A program made the position numbers and the translations under genes. Below the pieces are notes generated by a model that ran no database searches, was not told the origin of the DNA, and worked only from the letters and a program-made list of their open reading frames with translations. Below are positions 1-11,289 of a stretch of DNA of 64,000 nucleotides, piece by piece (positions within the stretch are counted from its first letter, which is position 1; each line of letters opens with the position of its first letter). Location of the stretch: assembly GCF_000026945.1 (NCBI RefSeq), contig NC_012866.1, forward strand, positions 248,001 to 312,000. The letters run 5' to 3'. Source of the stretch: Candida dubliniensis CD36 (Eukaryota; Ascomycota; Pichiomycetes; Serinales; Debaryomycetaceae).

Positions 1-1224
1 GCATGCTGATTCGGGTTGTGATATGCATTTATTTCGTGAGCATACTTACTAAACCCTTGATAGGATTCTGATTTCCTCTAAATTGAACCAAAGTAATGTT
101 AGTATATGTTATATATCACCTGTAACATTAACAAATAAACATACTCTTCTATTGAATAAGCCCGCCATTGTGTGCTTTACTCAAATTGTAGTGGTAAAAA
201 AAAAAAAAAAGGCTAAAATCAAATATGGTTGGATATCGGAAGTTCCAAGAAAGAAACCACAAATAAAATTAAGAATTAAAAAGAATTGAGGATAGTTATG
301 AAATAAATAAGTACTGATAGTTGTTTGCTTTTGTCAGGTTTATGTTGTGATTGGGTTTGATATAAATTAGTTTGAAGAGAATACAAATACTTTTTTCAGA
401 AATCAGAAGCGGATGACCCATTACACAACCATACAAAAAAAACTAACACAGAAACAACTTATAGGAAAAACTGAAATTCCCTTAAAAGCAAAACAAAACA
501 AAAACAAAAACTAACTAAAAAAAAAAATCTCTCCTGCATATTGTCTATTTCAAGATTGCTACATATTTCAGTAGTAATAGTAGTTAGATTTATTGCTAGA
601 ATTAAAGTGATGACATGTGCGTTCATCATCATTGATAACCGTTTTTCGAACATGGGAGCTGTCTCCATCAATTTTTTGTCAATCATCTGTTGCTATTTGG
701 GGATTATCCCCTCCACTATGGATCAAGAAGTCGGGGAAAACGTGTTGGTTACAGACAACAACTGCAAACTCATTTCTTGAATCTCTAAACCAAACCTTAT
801 TTTTTTTATTGTTTACCAATCAAAAGAAAATGAAACTCACTCTTTGCCCATAAAATAACCACGCTTAATAACATTTAGATGAGGCCATACAATGTCAAAG
901 ATTAGTTCATTTAGCCAAACTCCAGAATTTGATTGGAATTCTCACTTGGTCATCACAAATGTCGTGTTAGTCAGGTCATTGACGACATAATGATATTCGA
1001 GACATTTACATTGTATAATATATTATGTGATTACACACAATCTCCCACACAATTTGTCATATTAGTAATATCACCTCACATGAGTGTTCTGCTTACACGA
1101 AACCTTTTAGTAAAACTCATGATTTCAATATCTCATTTTCAAAATGGAGTCGAACACTATAAATACACCATTTGGATCCCTAATACTTGTTTCCTGAAGC
1201 ATAGAATCACCTTTACATAACTTT
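1..1224. other. Intergenic leader, no gene seen
   Basis: No convincing coding region. The short open frames here begin at TTG codons or lack any recognisable sequence. There is an A-run near 197-210. The right end is the promoter of the downstream dioxygenase. Any gene to the left lies outside the window. Confidence 0.6.
1158..1165 (+). promoter_or_regulatory. TATA box of the dioxygenase gene
   Basis: TATAAATA lies 60 bp before the first ATG (1225) and 165 bp before the second in-frame ATG (1330). The spacing fits transcription starting near or after the first ATG, so the start codon is uncertain. Confidence 0.5.
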
Positions 1225-2307
1225 ATGAATTTGTTTTTCATACCCATCATAGCATCAGTTATTTATTATTACTATTATTCTAATAATCAAACCCCAGACA
1301 CCATAAACGAAACAAAAATCGTAAACAATATGGCTTCACAATTATCAAAAAAATTTATTCAGAATCCAACACCTTTCCCAACTTATTTCTTTTCCCATGG
1401 AGGCCCAACCTTTATGTACGAATTAGATGATTTTGGCAATAAAGGGGCATGGAATGCTGTAAAGAAAATTGGTAATAATATCAAAAAGAATTGGAAACCT
1501 GATTACATTGTTGTAGTCAGTGCTCATTGGCAAAGTAGTGGAGACAATTTAATTGAAATAAATTATCCTAAAAATAATGAAGAAAACCCATTAATCTATG
1601 ACTTTTATGGATTCCCTGATTACATGTATAAAGAAGAATTCCATTCTAAGAATAATTTATTCATTGCAAATGAGATTAAAGCAGAATTAGAAAAGAATGG
1701 GTTTAATTCCACACTCACAAATCGTGGAATTGATCACGGGGTTTGGGTGCCATTTAAAGTGGCATTCAGTGATTATACCACTCAGTCGAAAACTCAACCA
1801 GAGATCAAAAGTTTAGATTTACCAGAAACATCGGTAATTCAAGTCTCGTTAACTTCAAGAGATGGTGATTTTGTTAAACACTTCAAATTGGGTGAAGTTT
1901 TGAGCAAGTTCAAGAATGAGTTGATTTGGGACGAATCTAGACAGAAGTATTTAAAGGGGTTAATTGTCTGCTCAGGAATGTCAGTTCACAATTTGAGAGA
2001 TTTGGGTGCTTCCTTCCGTCAACCTAAGCAACTCATGCCATACGTCAAACCATTTAATCAATTGTTGACTAAAACTGTTGAAGAAAATCATGGTGACAGC
2101 TTATTGCAGGCGTTTTTGGATTTGAAAAAAAATCCATTATTGCGACAAGCTCACCCAACTTTAGAACATTTCTTACCAATAGTTGTTGCTGGAGGAGTTG
2201 CTTCGAAATCCAATGATGATTTTAAAGAAGTTTACAATGATTCAATGCTCAGTTTAGGTTGGGGTGTTTACCAAGTTGGCCAATACAATAACAGCTCAAA
2301 AGTGTAA
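1225..2307 (+). CDS. Extradiol ring-cleavage dioxygenase, DODA/LigB type
   Basis: Probable non-haem metal-dependent extradiol dioxygenase of the LigB/4,5-DOPA dioxygenase family, which opens catechol-type rings. Family motifs are in order: SHGGP (57-61), SAHW (99-102), DHGVW (170-174) and HPTLEHF (310-316); their histidines are the expected metal and catalytic residues. Two starts are possible. The ATG at 1225 has T at -3 and adds 35 residues beginning with a hydrophobic, Tyr-rich stretch that could be a membrane anchor. The ATG at 1330 has A at -3 and gives a 325-residue soluble enzyme of usual family size. The physiological substrate cannot be told from sequence. Family call is firm; start and substrate are open. 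Confidence 0.85.
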   Translation: MNLFFIPIIASVIYYYYYSNNQTPDTINETKIVNNMASQLSKKFIQNPTPFPTYFFSHGGPTFMYELDDFGNKGAWNAVKKIGNNIKKNWKPDYIVVVSAHWQSSGDNLIEINYPKNNEENPLIYDFYGFPDYMYKEEFHSKNNLFIANEIKAELEKNGFNSTLTNRGIDHGVWVPFKVAFSDYTTQSKTQPEIKSLDLPETSVIQVSLTSRDGDFVKHFKLGEVLSKFKNELIWDESRQKYLKGLIVCSGMSVHNLRDLGASFRQPKQLMPYVKPFNQLLTKTVEENHGDSLLQAFLDLKKNPLLRQAHPTLEHFLPIVVAGGVASKSNDDFKEVYNDSMLSLGWGVYQVGQYNNSSKV

Positions 2308-2424
2308 TAAAAAGAAACTTTCAACAAGGGACTTGTAAACAAAGATATAAATAGATATGAATAGTAGTTGTGTATTATGTTTGATATTTTCTAATGTACA
2401 ATATGAATAAGCAAGACTAACTTC

Positions 2425-2703
2425 CTATCTTTTTAATAATTCGTTTAATGCCTTTTCAACACCAGCTTCATCTAAACCTTCTAAACTTGTTTTCACTTCT
2501 TCACCTCTTTCAAATCTGGCAGTTAATGTAGGTGGGATACCATAACTTTCTCTAATCAAAATTGGTAATTTGTAATTCAGTTGAGTCTTCAAAGATGGAT
2601 AGTTTTTAGTCAAAAAGTTTCTCACAGGTATTGAGGCTTCTCCTGTTTGTGATAAGTGGAATCTTAATTCTTTTAAGGCAGTTGGAATGACAAACTTAGA
2701 CAT
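2425..2703 (-). CDS. NADH:ubiquinone oxidoreductase subunit NDUFA2 (B8)
   Basis: Small 92-residue protein with the thioredoxin-like L51/S25/CI-B8 fold: an N-terminal stretch with LKELRFHLSQTGEAS, then FLTKNYPSLK, a hydrophobic strand (LPILIRES) and a charged C-terminal helix. It is an accessory subunit of mitochondrial complex I on the matrix arm. Complex I is absent from Saccharomyces but present in Candida, which supports the taxonomic call. There is no cleavable presequence, as is usual for this subunit. It converges on the dioxygenase gene with a 117 bp gap. Start is the only ATG near the conserved N terminus. Confidence 0.85.
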   Translation of the reverse strand: MSKFVIPTALKELRFHLSQTGEASIPVRNFLTKNYPSLKTQLNYKLPILIRESYGIPPTLTARFERGEEVKTSLEGLDEAGVEKALNELLKR

Positions 2704-3059
2704 TGGGTACTGTTGGTTAGTGTGGTAGATTTATGGATACTGGACTCTTGATGGTAATTTTTTTTCCAGCGAATTTTACTGGTTACTTACATCTGGAAAA
2801 AAAAAAGTAGAAGGTCGTGCGCGGATGATAATTTATAGTGATGACAAACCTTACTAATGGCTGCCAAAAAGAAAGTGTTCAGCTGTATTACATCTGACAT
2901 AAATATACTAGAAGGTTACAGTTTAGATATGACACCCTTGAGAGAAAGTATATTTTCTATCCTGTTTGGTAACATATTTGAAACTAACTTTTATTTATAA
3001 AAAAAAAAAAAAACCAATTGAATCTAAATAAAAAAACCAACTTATTATTAATGCATATG
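2704..3059. other. Promoter region of the NDUFA2 gene
   Basis: 356 bp gap between two minus-strand genes. It holds the NDUFA2 upstream region and the 3' flank of the oxidoreductase gene, with an A-run at about 3000-3013. No RNA gene seen. Confidence 0.5.
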
Positions 3060-4202
3060 CTAATTAAAAACACCCTGGTCAACTCCTAACTTGCTATAAT
3101 CTGCTGACACACTCTTGATATCCGGAACTTTCACTGGCATATCGCTCTCAATCGACTTCATAACTGCATCAATGCACAATAATGCAGAAATACCATCATC
3201 AATTGAACACCAAGGCTCTTTCACATTTCCTCTAATTAAATCAATGAAATGTTCCAACTGAGAATCAAAGGGCAATTTTTCCAAATCCAGTTCAATAACA
3301 GTCTCATTTATTGGATTGGTCCATGAAGATGTTACATCTTTTTCTTGATGATACAATTTCATATCTGGCATCGATAAGGTCCCTTTGGACCCAAATATAC
3401 GATAAATACCTGACACACCTTGATTCTTAGGAATTGTAGGGTTTTCACCTGTACCACTTTCAAAATTAAATGGTGACACGACATTATCGCAGCAAATGAA
3501 TGTACCGGTTACTCCACTCTCAAATTTAATGGTCAAAGCTGCACCTTCGTCGGCTTCATGATTTCTCTGTTGCAGTAGTAGCTCGGCATAAATACGTTGA
3601 ATCCTACCAAACATGTATTGTAATAAATCCAAGTCATGTACCAAATTAATCAATAGCACACCACCTCCGGTACTTGTACTTTTTCTCCAAGGTGAGACAT
3701 CGAAATATTCCTGTGGTTTACTTAACATCCAACTTCCTTGAATGGCCACTATTTGGCCAACTTTAGATAAGTTTTTCTTGGTGCTTAAAATGTAAGGGTT
3801 AAATCTTCTATGGTGACCCACAAGAACCTTTACATTTTTCAATTCACAGTAATGTTTTAATGCTTTAGCATCTTCAGGTGTGCTTCCTATTGGCTTTTCA
3901 ACTAATAAATGGATTCCGTATGATGCTAATTCGGCACTAACTGAAACATGGGTGTGATTAGGGGTACACACTATGGCACCATCGGGATAAGGAATCGAGT
4001 TCTCATCACAATATTTCATACATGATTCAATTGATGGGAAATATAAAGTGTTGAATGTTTCAGCAACATCGGCAGTGGCTGGATTAGGATCAATGATTGC
4101 AAATAAATCAGTTTGTGGATTATTTGAAACGTGTAATGCATGTCTAGGGCCAATTAAACCAGCCCCCACAACTATGATTTGAAGGAGATTTGGGGCAATC
4201 AT
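3060..4202 (-). CDS. Gfo/Idh/MocA family NAD(P)-dependent oxidoreductase
   Basis: 380-residue sugar- or polyol-type dehydrogenase. The N-terminal Rossmann fold shows VVGAGLIGPRHA (GxGxxG at 13-18) and an acidic residue after beta-2 (IIDPNP) suggesting NAD preference. The family's EKPIG signature is at 102-106, and the C-terminal alpha/beta domain carries GGGVLLINLVHDLDLL (179-194) with the expected His-Asp catalytic region. Substrate unknown; the family acts on inositol, glucose, glucose-fructose and dihydrodiol substrates. Single exon, ATG start, no targeting signal. Transcribed away from MDM12 across a 966 bp shared upstream region. Confidence 0.85.
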   Translation of the reverse strand: MIAPNLLQIIVVGAGLIGPRHALHVSNNPQTDLFAIIDPNPATADVAETFNTLYFPSIESCMKYCDENSIPYPDGAIVCTPNHTHVSVSAELASYGIHLLVEKPIGSTPEDAKALKHYCELKNVKVLVGHHRRFNPYILSTKKNLSKVGQIVAIQGSWMLSKPQEYFDVSPWRKSTSTGGGVLLINLVHDLDLLQYMFGRIQRIYAELLLQQRNHEADEGAALTIKFESGVTGTFICCDNVVSPFNFESGTGENPTIPKNQGVSGIYRIFGSKGTLSMPDMKLYHQEKDVTSSWTNPINETVIELDLEKLPFDSQLEHFIDLIRGNVKEPWCSIDDGISALLCIDAVMKSIESDMPVKVPDIKSVSADYSKLGVDQGVFN

Positions 4203-5168
4203 ATTTTAGTGCAACAACTGAATGAATGAACGATAGTGAAAGACTGAAATTAAAAAAAAAACAACTTAAGTATCAGTAAAAAAAGAATGTGATTAAAAGG
4301 GGAATTAAGAAAAGAAGAAATTAGAAAAGGAAAAGTTTTTCAATTCCAATGCAATGAAATGTATGGCAGAGTATTAATTTGCTAGTATGGGTATTACATG
4401 TGGCTGCGAAGCTTCGTGAAAAAAAAAAAAAATCACTCACAAAATGAAAAAAAAAAAAAAAAATAAAAAGAAACAAAAAAATGCCCGCATTTTATTCTGA
4501 CACCCGTTGCTCCGGTACAGGAGAGAATTAGTCACATTGTCTGAAATGTGGAGGTGGAGATGATATGATATGTTCTTCAACGCCAACCACAAATCGTCAA
4601 AGATTCACTCGTTATAGTTGTTTATGTATACTTCGAACAATGTAATTACTTTCCATTAATATGTAGCAGATTCTCTGTTTATTTATATTCTGAACAGCCT
4701 TTTGCAGGTCAAATCACAACTAGAATCAGCACATACAGAGGCAAGCATAAATCATCAGAATACTAATATTGTAAGCAGAACTCTTTTTTCTGGTATATAC
4801 AATTGGAATCATATTGTGTAAGCTACTTTCAATTCAATTGTTCGGCAAAAACCAGTGTAATCAATTCTGGAACAGAAATAGTTTTGAATGCCTGAACAAC
4901 AGTATTTGAAAAAAAGTCTTCACATACAAATACTAGAAACTCGTCATTTATATATTATTGAATCAACTAGAACTGACTTGTTGGTGTGTAGCCCAGTTTT
5001 TCCAAATAGCTTATCACTACTTGTAAGAACTCAATTCAAATTATTGTTATGGTGAGTACACGACTACTAATCAAATTTTCAAAAGTGAAGTCATTTTAAA
5101 GCGTGGTATAACGTTTTCTCTTTGCAAACCAATGCCCAACATACAGTTGACGCAAGCAATAATTATAA
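4203..5168. other. Divergent intergenic region, oxidoreductase/MDM12
   Basis: 966 bp shared upstream region. It has A-runs near 4420-4431 and 4449-4463, and a slightly GC-richer patch at 4481-4525. No ORF, tRNA or strong transcription factor site recognised. Confidence 0.5.
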
Positions 5169-6437
5169 ATGTCTTTTGATATTAATTGGAACCAACTAAC
5201 AATTGATGATACAATCAATCAATCAATAAAAGAATTTTTGGATCAACAATTCAAAAAAATCTCCCTCCCATCGTTTATTTCCAATCTTTCAGTGACTGAT
5301 TTCAATTTAGGAGAAATCCCTCCGGAAATAACCATTCGACATATTGGTGATCCCTTTGAGGAATTTTATGAAGATGAAGATAATTTGGGAGCCACCAATG
5401 AAACCAATCATAATTTAAATGATGAACGTCTGACTATGGGGAAGAGCCAAGAGAATGGGATCCATAAGGATAATGCATACAACAGTCAAAACTTTGATGA
5501 TGATGACGACGATGACGAAGGCGTCGATGAAGATGACGATGACGATGAATACGACGATCATGATTTGGGGACCATCAACGAAGGGATTAGTTTATTGAAC
5601 TTTAACGATAGTTCAACCACTCCTTCTGGTAACTCATTTGGAGGTCTGATTGCACCTTTGCCACCACCACCTTTAAACCCCTCAAGAGATTCTTTCCACT
5701 CCATCCTTCACCCTTATGGTGTTAATAGCATAATAGGCGCAACAGGTGCTGGGTCAGAAACCCCTACAAATATACTAAATCAAAATTATCTATCGTCCAG
5801 AGTATTACCAAAAATATCTGTAAAACAAAAACAACCACATCACGACGACAATGATATTCAACTTATTGTGGAGATAAATTACAAAGGTGACATGCATATC
5901 AACTTGTTGGTGAATTTATTGGTGAATTATCCATCCCCCAATTTCATATCATTGCCAATAAAGTTACATATTACTGATATAGTGATACATTCAATTGCCA
6001 CCATTGCTTATTTAAAAAAATCGGTCTATTTGTCTTTCCTTTGTGATGTTGATGATGCATTCCCTGATTTTGATAGCAATAATAATGCACAAACACCTAC
6101 ATCTACCACAGGTGGGAATTTTGTTGACTATTATTCCAATGATGCAGCTATCAATAAAGAAAGAATAGATATCGTTAAAAAGATCAAAATTGAAAGTGAA
6201 ATTGGTGAAGTTGAGAATAATATACTAAGAAATGTGGGCAAAGTTGAAAAATTTTTGGTTGAACAATTAAGGAATATTTTGCGGGATGAAATTGCTTGGC
6301 CAAGTTGGATTTGTATTGATATGAATGATGATGGTGATGATGACGATGATGATGAAGTGGAAGATAGTAATGTTAGTGATGGCGATGGCAAGGATAATGA
6401 TGGCAAACATGGAGATGGACCAACACACGAGGTATAA
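5169..6437 (+). CDS. MDM12: ERMES subunit Mdm12
   Basis: Cytosolic SMP-domain subunit of the ER-mitochondria encounter structure, which tethers the two organelles and transfers phospholipids. The N terminus ([10 protein letters not shown], then [10 protein letters not shown] and [17 protein letters not shown] up to residue about 64) is the hallmark first part of the Mdm12 SMP domain. The second part ([16 protein letters not shown] and [11 protein letters not shown], about 231-275, then an amphipathic stretch to about 377) follows a long disordered insert. That insert has an Asp-rich run near 112-134, and the tail is also Asp-rich. The insert and tail explain why it is 422 residues against about 270 in S. 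cerevisiae. No signal peptide, as expected. Confidence 0.93.
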   Translation: MSFDINWNQLTIDDTINQSIKEFLDQQFKKISLPSFISNLSVTDFNLGEIPPEITIRHIGDPFEEFYEDEDNLGATNETNHNLNDERLTMGKSQENGIHKDNAYNSQNFDDDDDDDEGVDEDDDDDEYDDHDLGTINEGISLLNFNDSSTTPSGNSFGGLIAPLPPPPLNPSRDSFHSILHPYGVNSIIGATGAGSETPTNILNQNYLSSRVLPKISVKQKQPHHDDNDIQLIVEINYKGDMHINLLVNLLVNYPSPNFISLPIKLHITDIVIHSIATIAYLKKSVYLSFLCDVDDAFPDFDSNNNAQTPTSTTGGNFVDYYSNDAAINKERIDIVKKIKIESEIGEVENNILRNVGKVEKFLVEQLRNILRDEIAWPSWICIDMNDDGDDDDDDEVEDSNVSDGDGKDNDGKHGDGPTHEV

Positions 6438-6800
6438 ATTGAAGAATAACCACCAAAATGAATTTAAATGAGCCTAAATAGGTCCATCCAACTACTAGCA
6501 AATGCTACAAAGAAAGTTATTACCAGATCAAGATGATTGAGAAATACGATCATTATATAGTAGTAATTTGCACATTGAGCATCATGTAATCTAAGAATTT
6601 CTGTAAATATAGCACTAATGAACCTACAATCTATATTCCAATTGAAATAAAGCTGTAGTTGTGGCACGTTTAATGATTGCAGATTATCTCTTGATATTTC
6701 GGTACATTTAAACATATTGGGCTGTCTGAAAAGAAAAAAAAAAAAAAAACTTTTTGTAATCTCCGACAACATCATCAAATCACTTATCACACCAACGGCC
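6438..6800. other. MDM12-DCS1 intergenic region
   Basis: 363 bp between two plus-strand genes, with an A-run just before the DCS1 start (about 6733-6748). Nothing else recognised. Confidence 0.5.
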
Positions 6801-7712
6801 ATGTCATTAAACGAACTAGTTAGTCAATTTAGATTTACCAGAGTGTTGAAAAGTGACTCACAGACTAAAACAATATCTATACTAGGCAAAATAAATAACA
6901 AAGATGCAATTGTAACCATTGAGAAATCCCACTTTAGTACTGGCTCAGATCTTGACTTGCAGAAATTAATCACTGATCTATCTATAATCAATTCCAACGA
7001 TGTCTATTATTGGTCAACAGCGAATTTATTTCAAGATGTGTTGGAATTACCAGGTGCAAAATTGAATTTGATTTATCCAGCTACAGAGACTCACATTAGG
7101 AAATATGATGATCAAAAATTGCATTACGTCAGAGAAACACCAGAAATGTACCAAAAATATGTTGTTCCTTATATTGAAACTATGAAAGGTGATAGATTGA
7201 AATGGGTTTACAATATATTATTTGAGGGAAAGGAAAGTGAAACATTCATATATCACGACAAGTCACCCACGGGATTTGTGTTGTTGCCCGATATGAAATG
7301 GGATGGAAAGAATTTGGATACATTGTATTTGTGCTGTATTGTCAATAGGCTAGATATATCTTGTGTGAGAGATTTAAATCAAAGCCATATTGCTTATTTG
7401 TCTAATTTACAAAAAATTGTGAAAGAAGTGACGGTTAACAAATATGGAATTAAACCTGATCAATTGAGAGTATTTTTACACTATCAACCATCGTATTATC
7501 ATTTTCATTTACATATTGTAAATGTGCAACATCCAGGGTTAGGAGATGGTATAGCTATTGGAAAGGCTATCTTGCTAGATGATGTTATAGACAATTTGAA
7601 ATTGGATGGACTGTATTATAGTGAAAAAACCATTGGTTTTGTATTAGGTGAAAACCATGGATTATGGCAAATTGAAGGTTATAGAGATTTACATTTTAAG
7701 CAAAAAAACTAA
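6801..7712 (+). CDS. DCS1: Scavenger mRNA-decapping enzyme DcpS type
   Basis: HIT-family pyrophosphatase that hydrolyses the m7GpppN cap fragment left after 3'-5' mRNA decay. The active-site triad is clear as HFHLH (234-238) in the context HYQPSYYHFHLHIVNVQHPG. The N-terminal swapped beta domain (FRFTRVLKSDSQ) and the hinge region (IYPATETHIRKY) also match. The first ATG is at 6801 (303 residues); the frame upstream of it opens only from a TTG and encodes a Lys run from an A-tract, so it was not used. Only one DcpS-type gene is seen here; S. cerevisiae has two (DCS1/DCS2), so the symbol is by family. Confidence 0.9.
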   Translation: MSLNELVSQFRFTRVLKSDSQTKTISILGKINNKDAIVTIEKSHFSTGSDLDLQKLITDLSIINSNDVYYWSTANLFQDVLELPGAKLNLIYPATETHIRKYDDQKLHYVRETPEMYQKYVVPYIETMKGDRLKWVYNILFEGKESETFIYHDKSPTGFVLLPDMKWDGKNLDTLYLCCIVNRLDISCVRDLNQSHIAYLSNLQKIVKEVTVNKYGIKPDQLRVFLHYQPSYYHFHLHIVNVQHPGLGDGIAIGKAILLDDVIDNLKLDGLYYSEKTIGFVLGENHGLWQIEGYRDLHFKQKN

Positions 7713-7732
7713 TATACATTGGTTAGACTATT

Positions 7733-9922
7733 TTAATAATTAAATTCGCTACTTGCAGATTTCACAGCCATCTTGGCCATTCTCAACATTTTCTTTCTTG
7801 GGTCCTCTTTTTTACCTTTCTTAGATTCTGAGTAATTGCTGTTATTACCAACAGATTTACCTAACTTCTTTGGTGTCTCTCTTAATCCAAAACTTTTCGC
7901 TAAATGACCTAAATGTAATAATTTTACATTGAAAAACTCACGTTCCGACGACAAATGTGTTGCGTATGCACGTATATGAGAAGTAAATGCCCTAACAGCT
8001 TCGTCATGACTAGCTTGATCTTCTAATAGCCACCTTTCAACATCAAGATGCCAAGTGGTAGCATGGATATCCCACTTCCCTAACTTATTATCCTTTGACT
8101 TGATATTTCCTTGTGCAAATCCTTCTTGTAATATTTCTTCATAATTCTTAACTCTCAAGTTTCCTTCTCTTGGATGCGCAACCTTCAACTTTCCCTCTAC
8201 ATACCCTTCTTCAATACCTGGAAGTAGAAACAAAGTTGCATTACCTTCATTACCCAATCTTGCTGATCTACCAATTCTATGCAAATGATCATCAATAGTG
8301 AAAGGAGGGTCATATTCTATAACATTGGCAACATTTGGTAAATCCAACCCACGAGACGCAACATCAGTACAAAATAATATCTTGTTATATGAATTATTAT
8401 CTTTGATAAACGACTGCAATGTGCTTGTACGTGATTGCTGTGAAAGTGAACCATGAAGCTTATAGACAATTGTATTGTCACTTAATTGAGGGGCAGTGAG
8501 CACGCCATTGTCCTCATTTTCATCATCTTCTGGCAGAACTAACACAGTTTTCACTTCACCGGATTCTTCATCAGTCATTTTTTTAAACTTTTTACCATCT
8601 CGAGTGAATACGTCAAAATGGAAATCAACTGAATCGGAACAGGAAAAAAACACAATGGTTCTTTCAGTAGAGTGTTTGCAAATACTCAATAACAATGCAT
8701 CCAATGTAACTAGTCTCAACTTGGGTGGAACGACAACAACATTTTGAATCAACTGGTCTGGTGCCGTACTTGTAGTGGTGGCTATGGTTTCGTCAAATGA
8801 TACGGTTCCAGGAACAGAAGCTGTTTCCACTGAAATCATTTCAGGATTTTTCAACACTATACTACCCAATTTTTTCACATTACTATGCAATGTAGCTGAA
8901 CACAACATATTTATTCTTCTCGATGGTAACCCTTGCCATTTTTCAGCGGTGTCAGCAATTTTAGAATTTGAGTCTATTTTGGCAGTGATTTGGGCTATAG
9001 TTTCTTCAAATCCCAACTCCATTAATTTATCACCTTCATCTAACACAAGCCATCTCAACTGACTAATATCTAATGTTTTTGTATTTTCCAAATGATCAGC
9101 CAACCTTCCTGGAGTAGCAACTAATATATTACACCCTTTTCTCAATCTTGCCTTTTCTGACTTCTTTTTTTCACCACCAATGACTATTCCTGGAACTACC
9201 CAATGATGGCATCTTGTTAATGTCTCCAACACCCCATAAATCTGTGTGGCCAATTCACGGGTAGGTGTTAAAATTATGGCAAATAACCCTGATTCTCGAT
9301 TAATCTTGAATTTATTTTCTCTCATCAACTTATGGAATATGGGCAAAACAAAAGCCAATGTTTTACCAGACCCTGTTTGTGCTTTCACGAATAGATCATT
9401 TTCTGTGGCTATTAAACTCGGTATTACTAATTGTTGAATCTTGGTTGGATGCATGAATCGTAAATGTTCAGTTAGATGTGTTGACAATTTTTCATTCAAC
9501 CCTAAACCAGAAAATGTAGTTGCATCTTTCATAGGTGCATTGGATGGTAAATAAGTAAGCTCTTTGGTAGTCGAAGTTGTCACTAAGTGTGACGTTGGTT
9601 CGTTATTGGTAAATAAAGATGACACATATGAATCACCTTTCCCACCAAATTCACCTTTGCTTTCTGTGAACTTTGACCTTTTGTTCGAGTCAGCTGGTAA
9701 TTTATCTTCAAATACCCGTTTTCGTTTGGATTCATCAACTGGGATGAGATTTACTCCGGTCTCGGGCTGCCTCTTTTTCGTTCTACCTTGTAATGCAAGT
9801 TGTAACTTTCTTCTATCCTTCCATCTACCACCCAGAACTTTGACATTTTGGTTTTTGGAAGTTGTGGTTGATGAAGTATCTGGAACAGCAAAGTTCAACA
9901 ACAATCCATCATCTTCGTCCAT
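7733..9922 (-). CDS. DBP7: DEAD-box RNA helicase Dbp7
   Basis: Nucleolar ATP-dependent RNA helicase for 60S ribosomal subunit assembly. Helicase motifs in order: Q-motif region ([10 protein letters not shown], 156-165), motif I AQTGSGKT (181-188), Ia PTRELA (220-225), Ib TPGRL (270-274), motif II as DEGD (295-298), III SAT (342-344), [10 protein letters not shown] and [12 protein letters not shown]. The DEGD variant of DEAD and the N terminus ([25 protein letters not shown]) are typical of Dbp7. The linker between the two RecA domains has an insert with an acidic run. The basic C terminus fits a nucleolar protein. It overlaps no neighbour and converges on DCS1 with a 20 bp gap. Confidence 0.95.
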   Translation of the reverse strand: MDEDDGLLLNFAVPDTSSTTTSKNQNVKVLGGRWKDRRKLQLALQGRTKKRQPETGVNLIPVDESKRKRVFEDKLPADSNKRSKFTESKGEFGGKGDSYVSSLFTNNEPTSHLVTTSTTKELTYLPSNAPMKDATTFSGLGLNEKLSTHLTEHLRFMHPTKIQQLVIPSLIATENDLFVKAQTGSGKTLAFVLPIFHKLMRENKFKINRESGLFAIILTPTRELATQIYGVLETLTRCHHWVVPGIVIGGEKKKSEKARLRKGCNILVATPGRLADHLENTKTLDISQLRWLVLDEGDKLMELGFEETIAQITAKIDSNSKIADTAEKWQGLPSRRINMLCSATLHSNVKKLGSIVLKNPEMISVETASVPGTVSFDETIATTTSTAPDQLIQNVVVVPPKLRLVTLDALLLSICKHSTERTIVFFSCSDSVDFHFDVFTRDGKKFKKMTDEESGEVKTVLVLPEDDENEDNGVLTAPQLSDNTIVYKLHGSLSQQSRTSTLQSFIKDNNSYNKILFCTDVASRGLDLPNVANVIEYDPPFTIDDHLHRIGRSARLGNEGNATLFLLPGIEEGYVEGKLKVAHPREGNLRVKNYEEILQEGFAQGNIKSKDNKLGKWDIHATTWHLDVERWLLEDQASHDEAVRAFTSHIRAYATHLSSEREFFNVKLLHLGHLAKSFGLRETPKKLGKSVGNNSNYSESKKGKKEDPRKKMLRMAKMAVKSASSEFNY

Positions 9923-10254
9923 TCTTAGTAGTTTTTAATAAAGAGAATACACTTTTCTTTGATTTTAGTAATGCAAAGATCATAGAAACTTGAACTTTTT
10001 TTTTTTTGTGCACTCATTGAACTGGCCATGAGCTGGTTCCATAAACGCCATTTTTTTTTTCTAGTATGGCTTTATTGGTATTTGGCCGATTACTTAGCTG
10101 TAAACAACAATATGTTACGACGCTGGATGAGGGGTACTGTAAAAAATAAATCAAGTAAATCTATTGATATATAAGAATTCAATTGCTCAATTTGGAGCAG
10201 TTGAAAATGTAGTAATCAAACCTCCCAAAAAAAGACCATATATTGTCCAACTAC
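9923..10254. promoter_or_regulatory. DBP7 upstream region
   Basis: 332 bp gap upstream of DBP7. It has T-runs and GATGAG at 10126-10131, a weak match to the PAC element of ribosome-biogenesis genes. The match is too short to be decisive. Confidence 0.3.
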
Positions 10255-11091
10255 TCAACTATTTATTAACATGTCTATGTATTCATCATATGAAGTCTTT
10301 GTTTTCAATTCAATATTTGTATCTATATGATGGTCTAAGCCAAACTTTATACTTTTGGTTACATCATCATCGCCTCTTTTCCAAATTAAATTCTGCCATT
10401 CTTCTTCTTCAAAATGCTTTACCAGTTTCAATGAATCCCCTAACGAATGCAGGAACTCACCAGATTGAGTAGAATGCTTAGCAGCTGATTGCAAGATTTG
10501 AACATTTGCTGGTTTTTCATTAGTGCTCTCTTGTTGTCTCCTCTGTTGAATGGTTTGGGCTTCTAAATCATCAATGTACTTGAACGAAGGTTTTAATTGA
10601 ACTGTACTGTCCACCGGAATCAACACAACTCGTCTTTCATTGCCATCATTTACTATTTTTGCAGCATAGTTTCCTACTTCATAAGACCCATCCAATACAC
10701 CCAGAATCGTCTGCTCAAAAATTTGCTCACCCCATTCCTGAACTTTGTCCACATTAAAGAATTTGTCGGTATCAAGGGGTACTTTCACTTGAAGGTACTG
10801 TGACTCCGGTTTGATTGAGGCATGGCAATTTCCAGCTTTATTTGGACGTGATTTGGGTCGACCAGCATACTGTAAAACATGTAATGACTGTTTTACTCTT
10901 TCTGGTACTGTGTTTATGTGTAATGGTATTGATTCTACTATTGGGTCATCGTCATCTGGATCAGACATCTTCTCGTCTGGGTATTCTTGTTTCACTTGCA
11001 CTTCTTCATCTTCCTCCTTTATTGTAGATGTTGATGGTTTATATGGTTCTGGGGTAATATCATCCTCCTCATCAATAAATAACAGACTCAT
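10255..11091 (-). CDS. RPC37: RNA polymerase III subunit C37 (Rpc37)
   Basis: TFIIF-like subunit of RNA polymerase III that pairs with C53 and works in termination and reinitiation. The acidic N terminus is followed by the conserved block DPIVESIPLHINTVPERVKQ (about 50-69), then LHVLQYAGRPKSRP, and a dimerisation beta-barrel region with LQVKVPLDTDKFFN. Length 278 residues is close to the S. cerevisiae protein (282). ATG start with no in-frame upstream ATG. It shares a 198 bp divergent promoter with GCN3. Confidence 0.92.
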   Translation of the reverse strand: MSLLFIDEEDDITPEPYKPSTSTIKEEDEEVQVKQEYPDEKMSDPDDDDPIVESIPLHINTVPERVKQSLHVLQYAGRPKSRPNKAGNCHASIKPESQYLQVKVPLDTDKFFNVDKVQEWGEQIFEQTILGVLDGSYEVGNYAAKIVNDGNERRVVLIPVDSTVQLKPSFKYIDDLEAQTIQQRRQQESTNEKPANVQILQSAAKHSTQSGEFLHSLGDSLKLVKHFEEEEWQNLIWKRGDDDVTKSIKFGLDHHIDTNIELKTKTSYDEYIDMLINS

Positions 11092-11269
11092 TTTTGGTAT
11101 GTGATTTGGAGTTTTGTAGCTGTTGACAATAAAAAGAAAGCCAGTTGCTCAAGAAAATTTTAGAACCACATCTCTCACGATACATCAAAAAACTATTAAG
11201 AAAGAAAAAAAAAAAAAAATTACGATAGGTGGGAAAAAGATCATCACTGTCTTTACCATACGAACACCC

Positions 11270-11276
11270 TGACTCA
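11270..11276 (+). promoter_or_regulatory. TGACTCA, consensus Gcn4 response element
   Basis: A perfect palindromic TGACTCA lies 13 bp before the GCN3 ATG, inside the RPC37-GCN3 divergent promoter. Gcn4 family activators bind this sequence. The close spacing to the ATG is unusual, so function is uncertain. Confidence 0.4.
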
Positions 11277-11289
11277 AAACTAATCTAGA

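Noticed and set aside
83..1220. Several small ORFs at the left edge
   Set aside because: They start at TTG, are short, overlap each other on both strands and show no motif.
742..1224. Possible solo LTR (TGTTGGTTACAGACAACA start)
   Set aside because: No matching CA end, target duplication or second copy seen.
6853..6859. TGACTCA as a Gcn4 site
   Set aside because: It lies inside the DCS1 coding region, where a regulatory role is unlikely.
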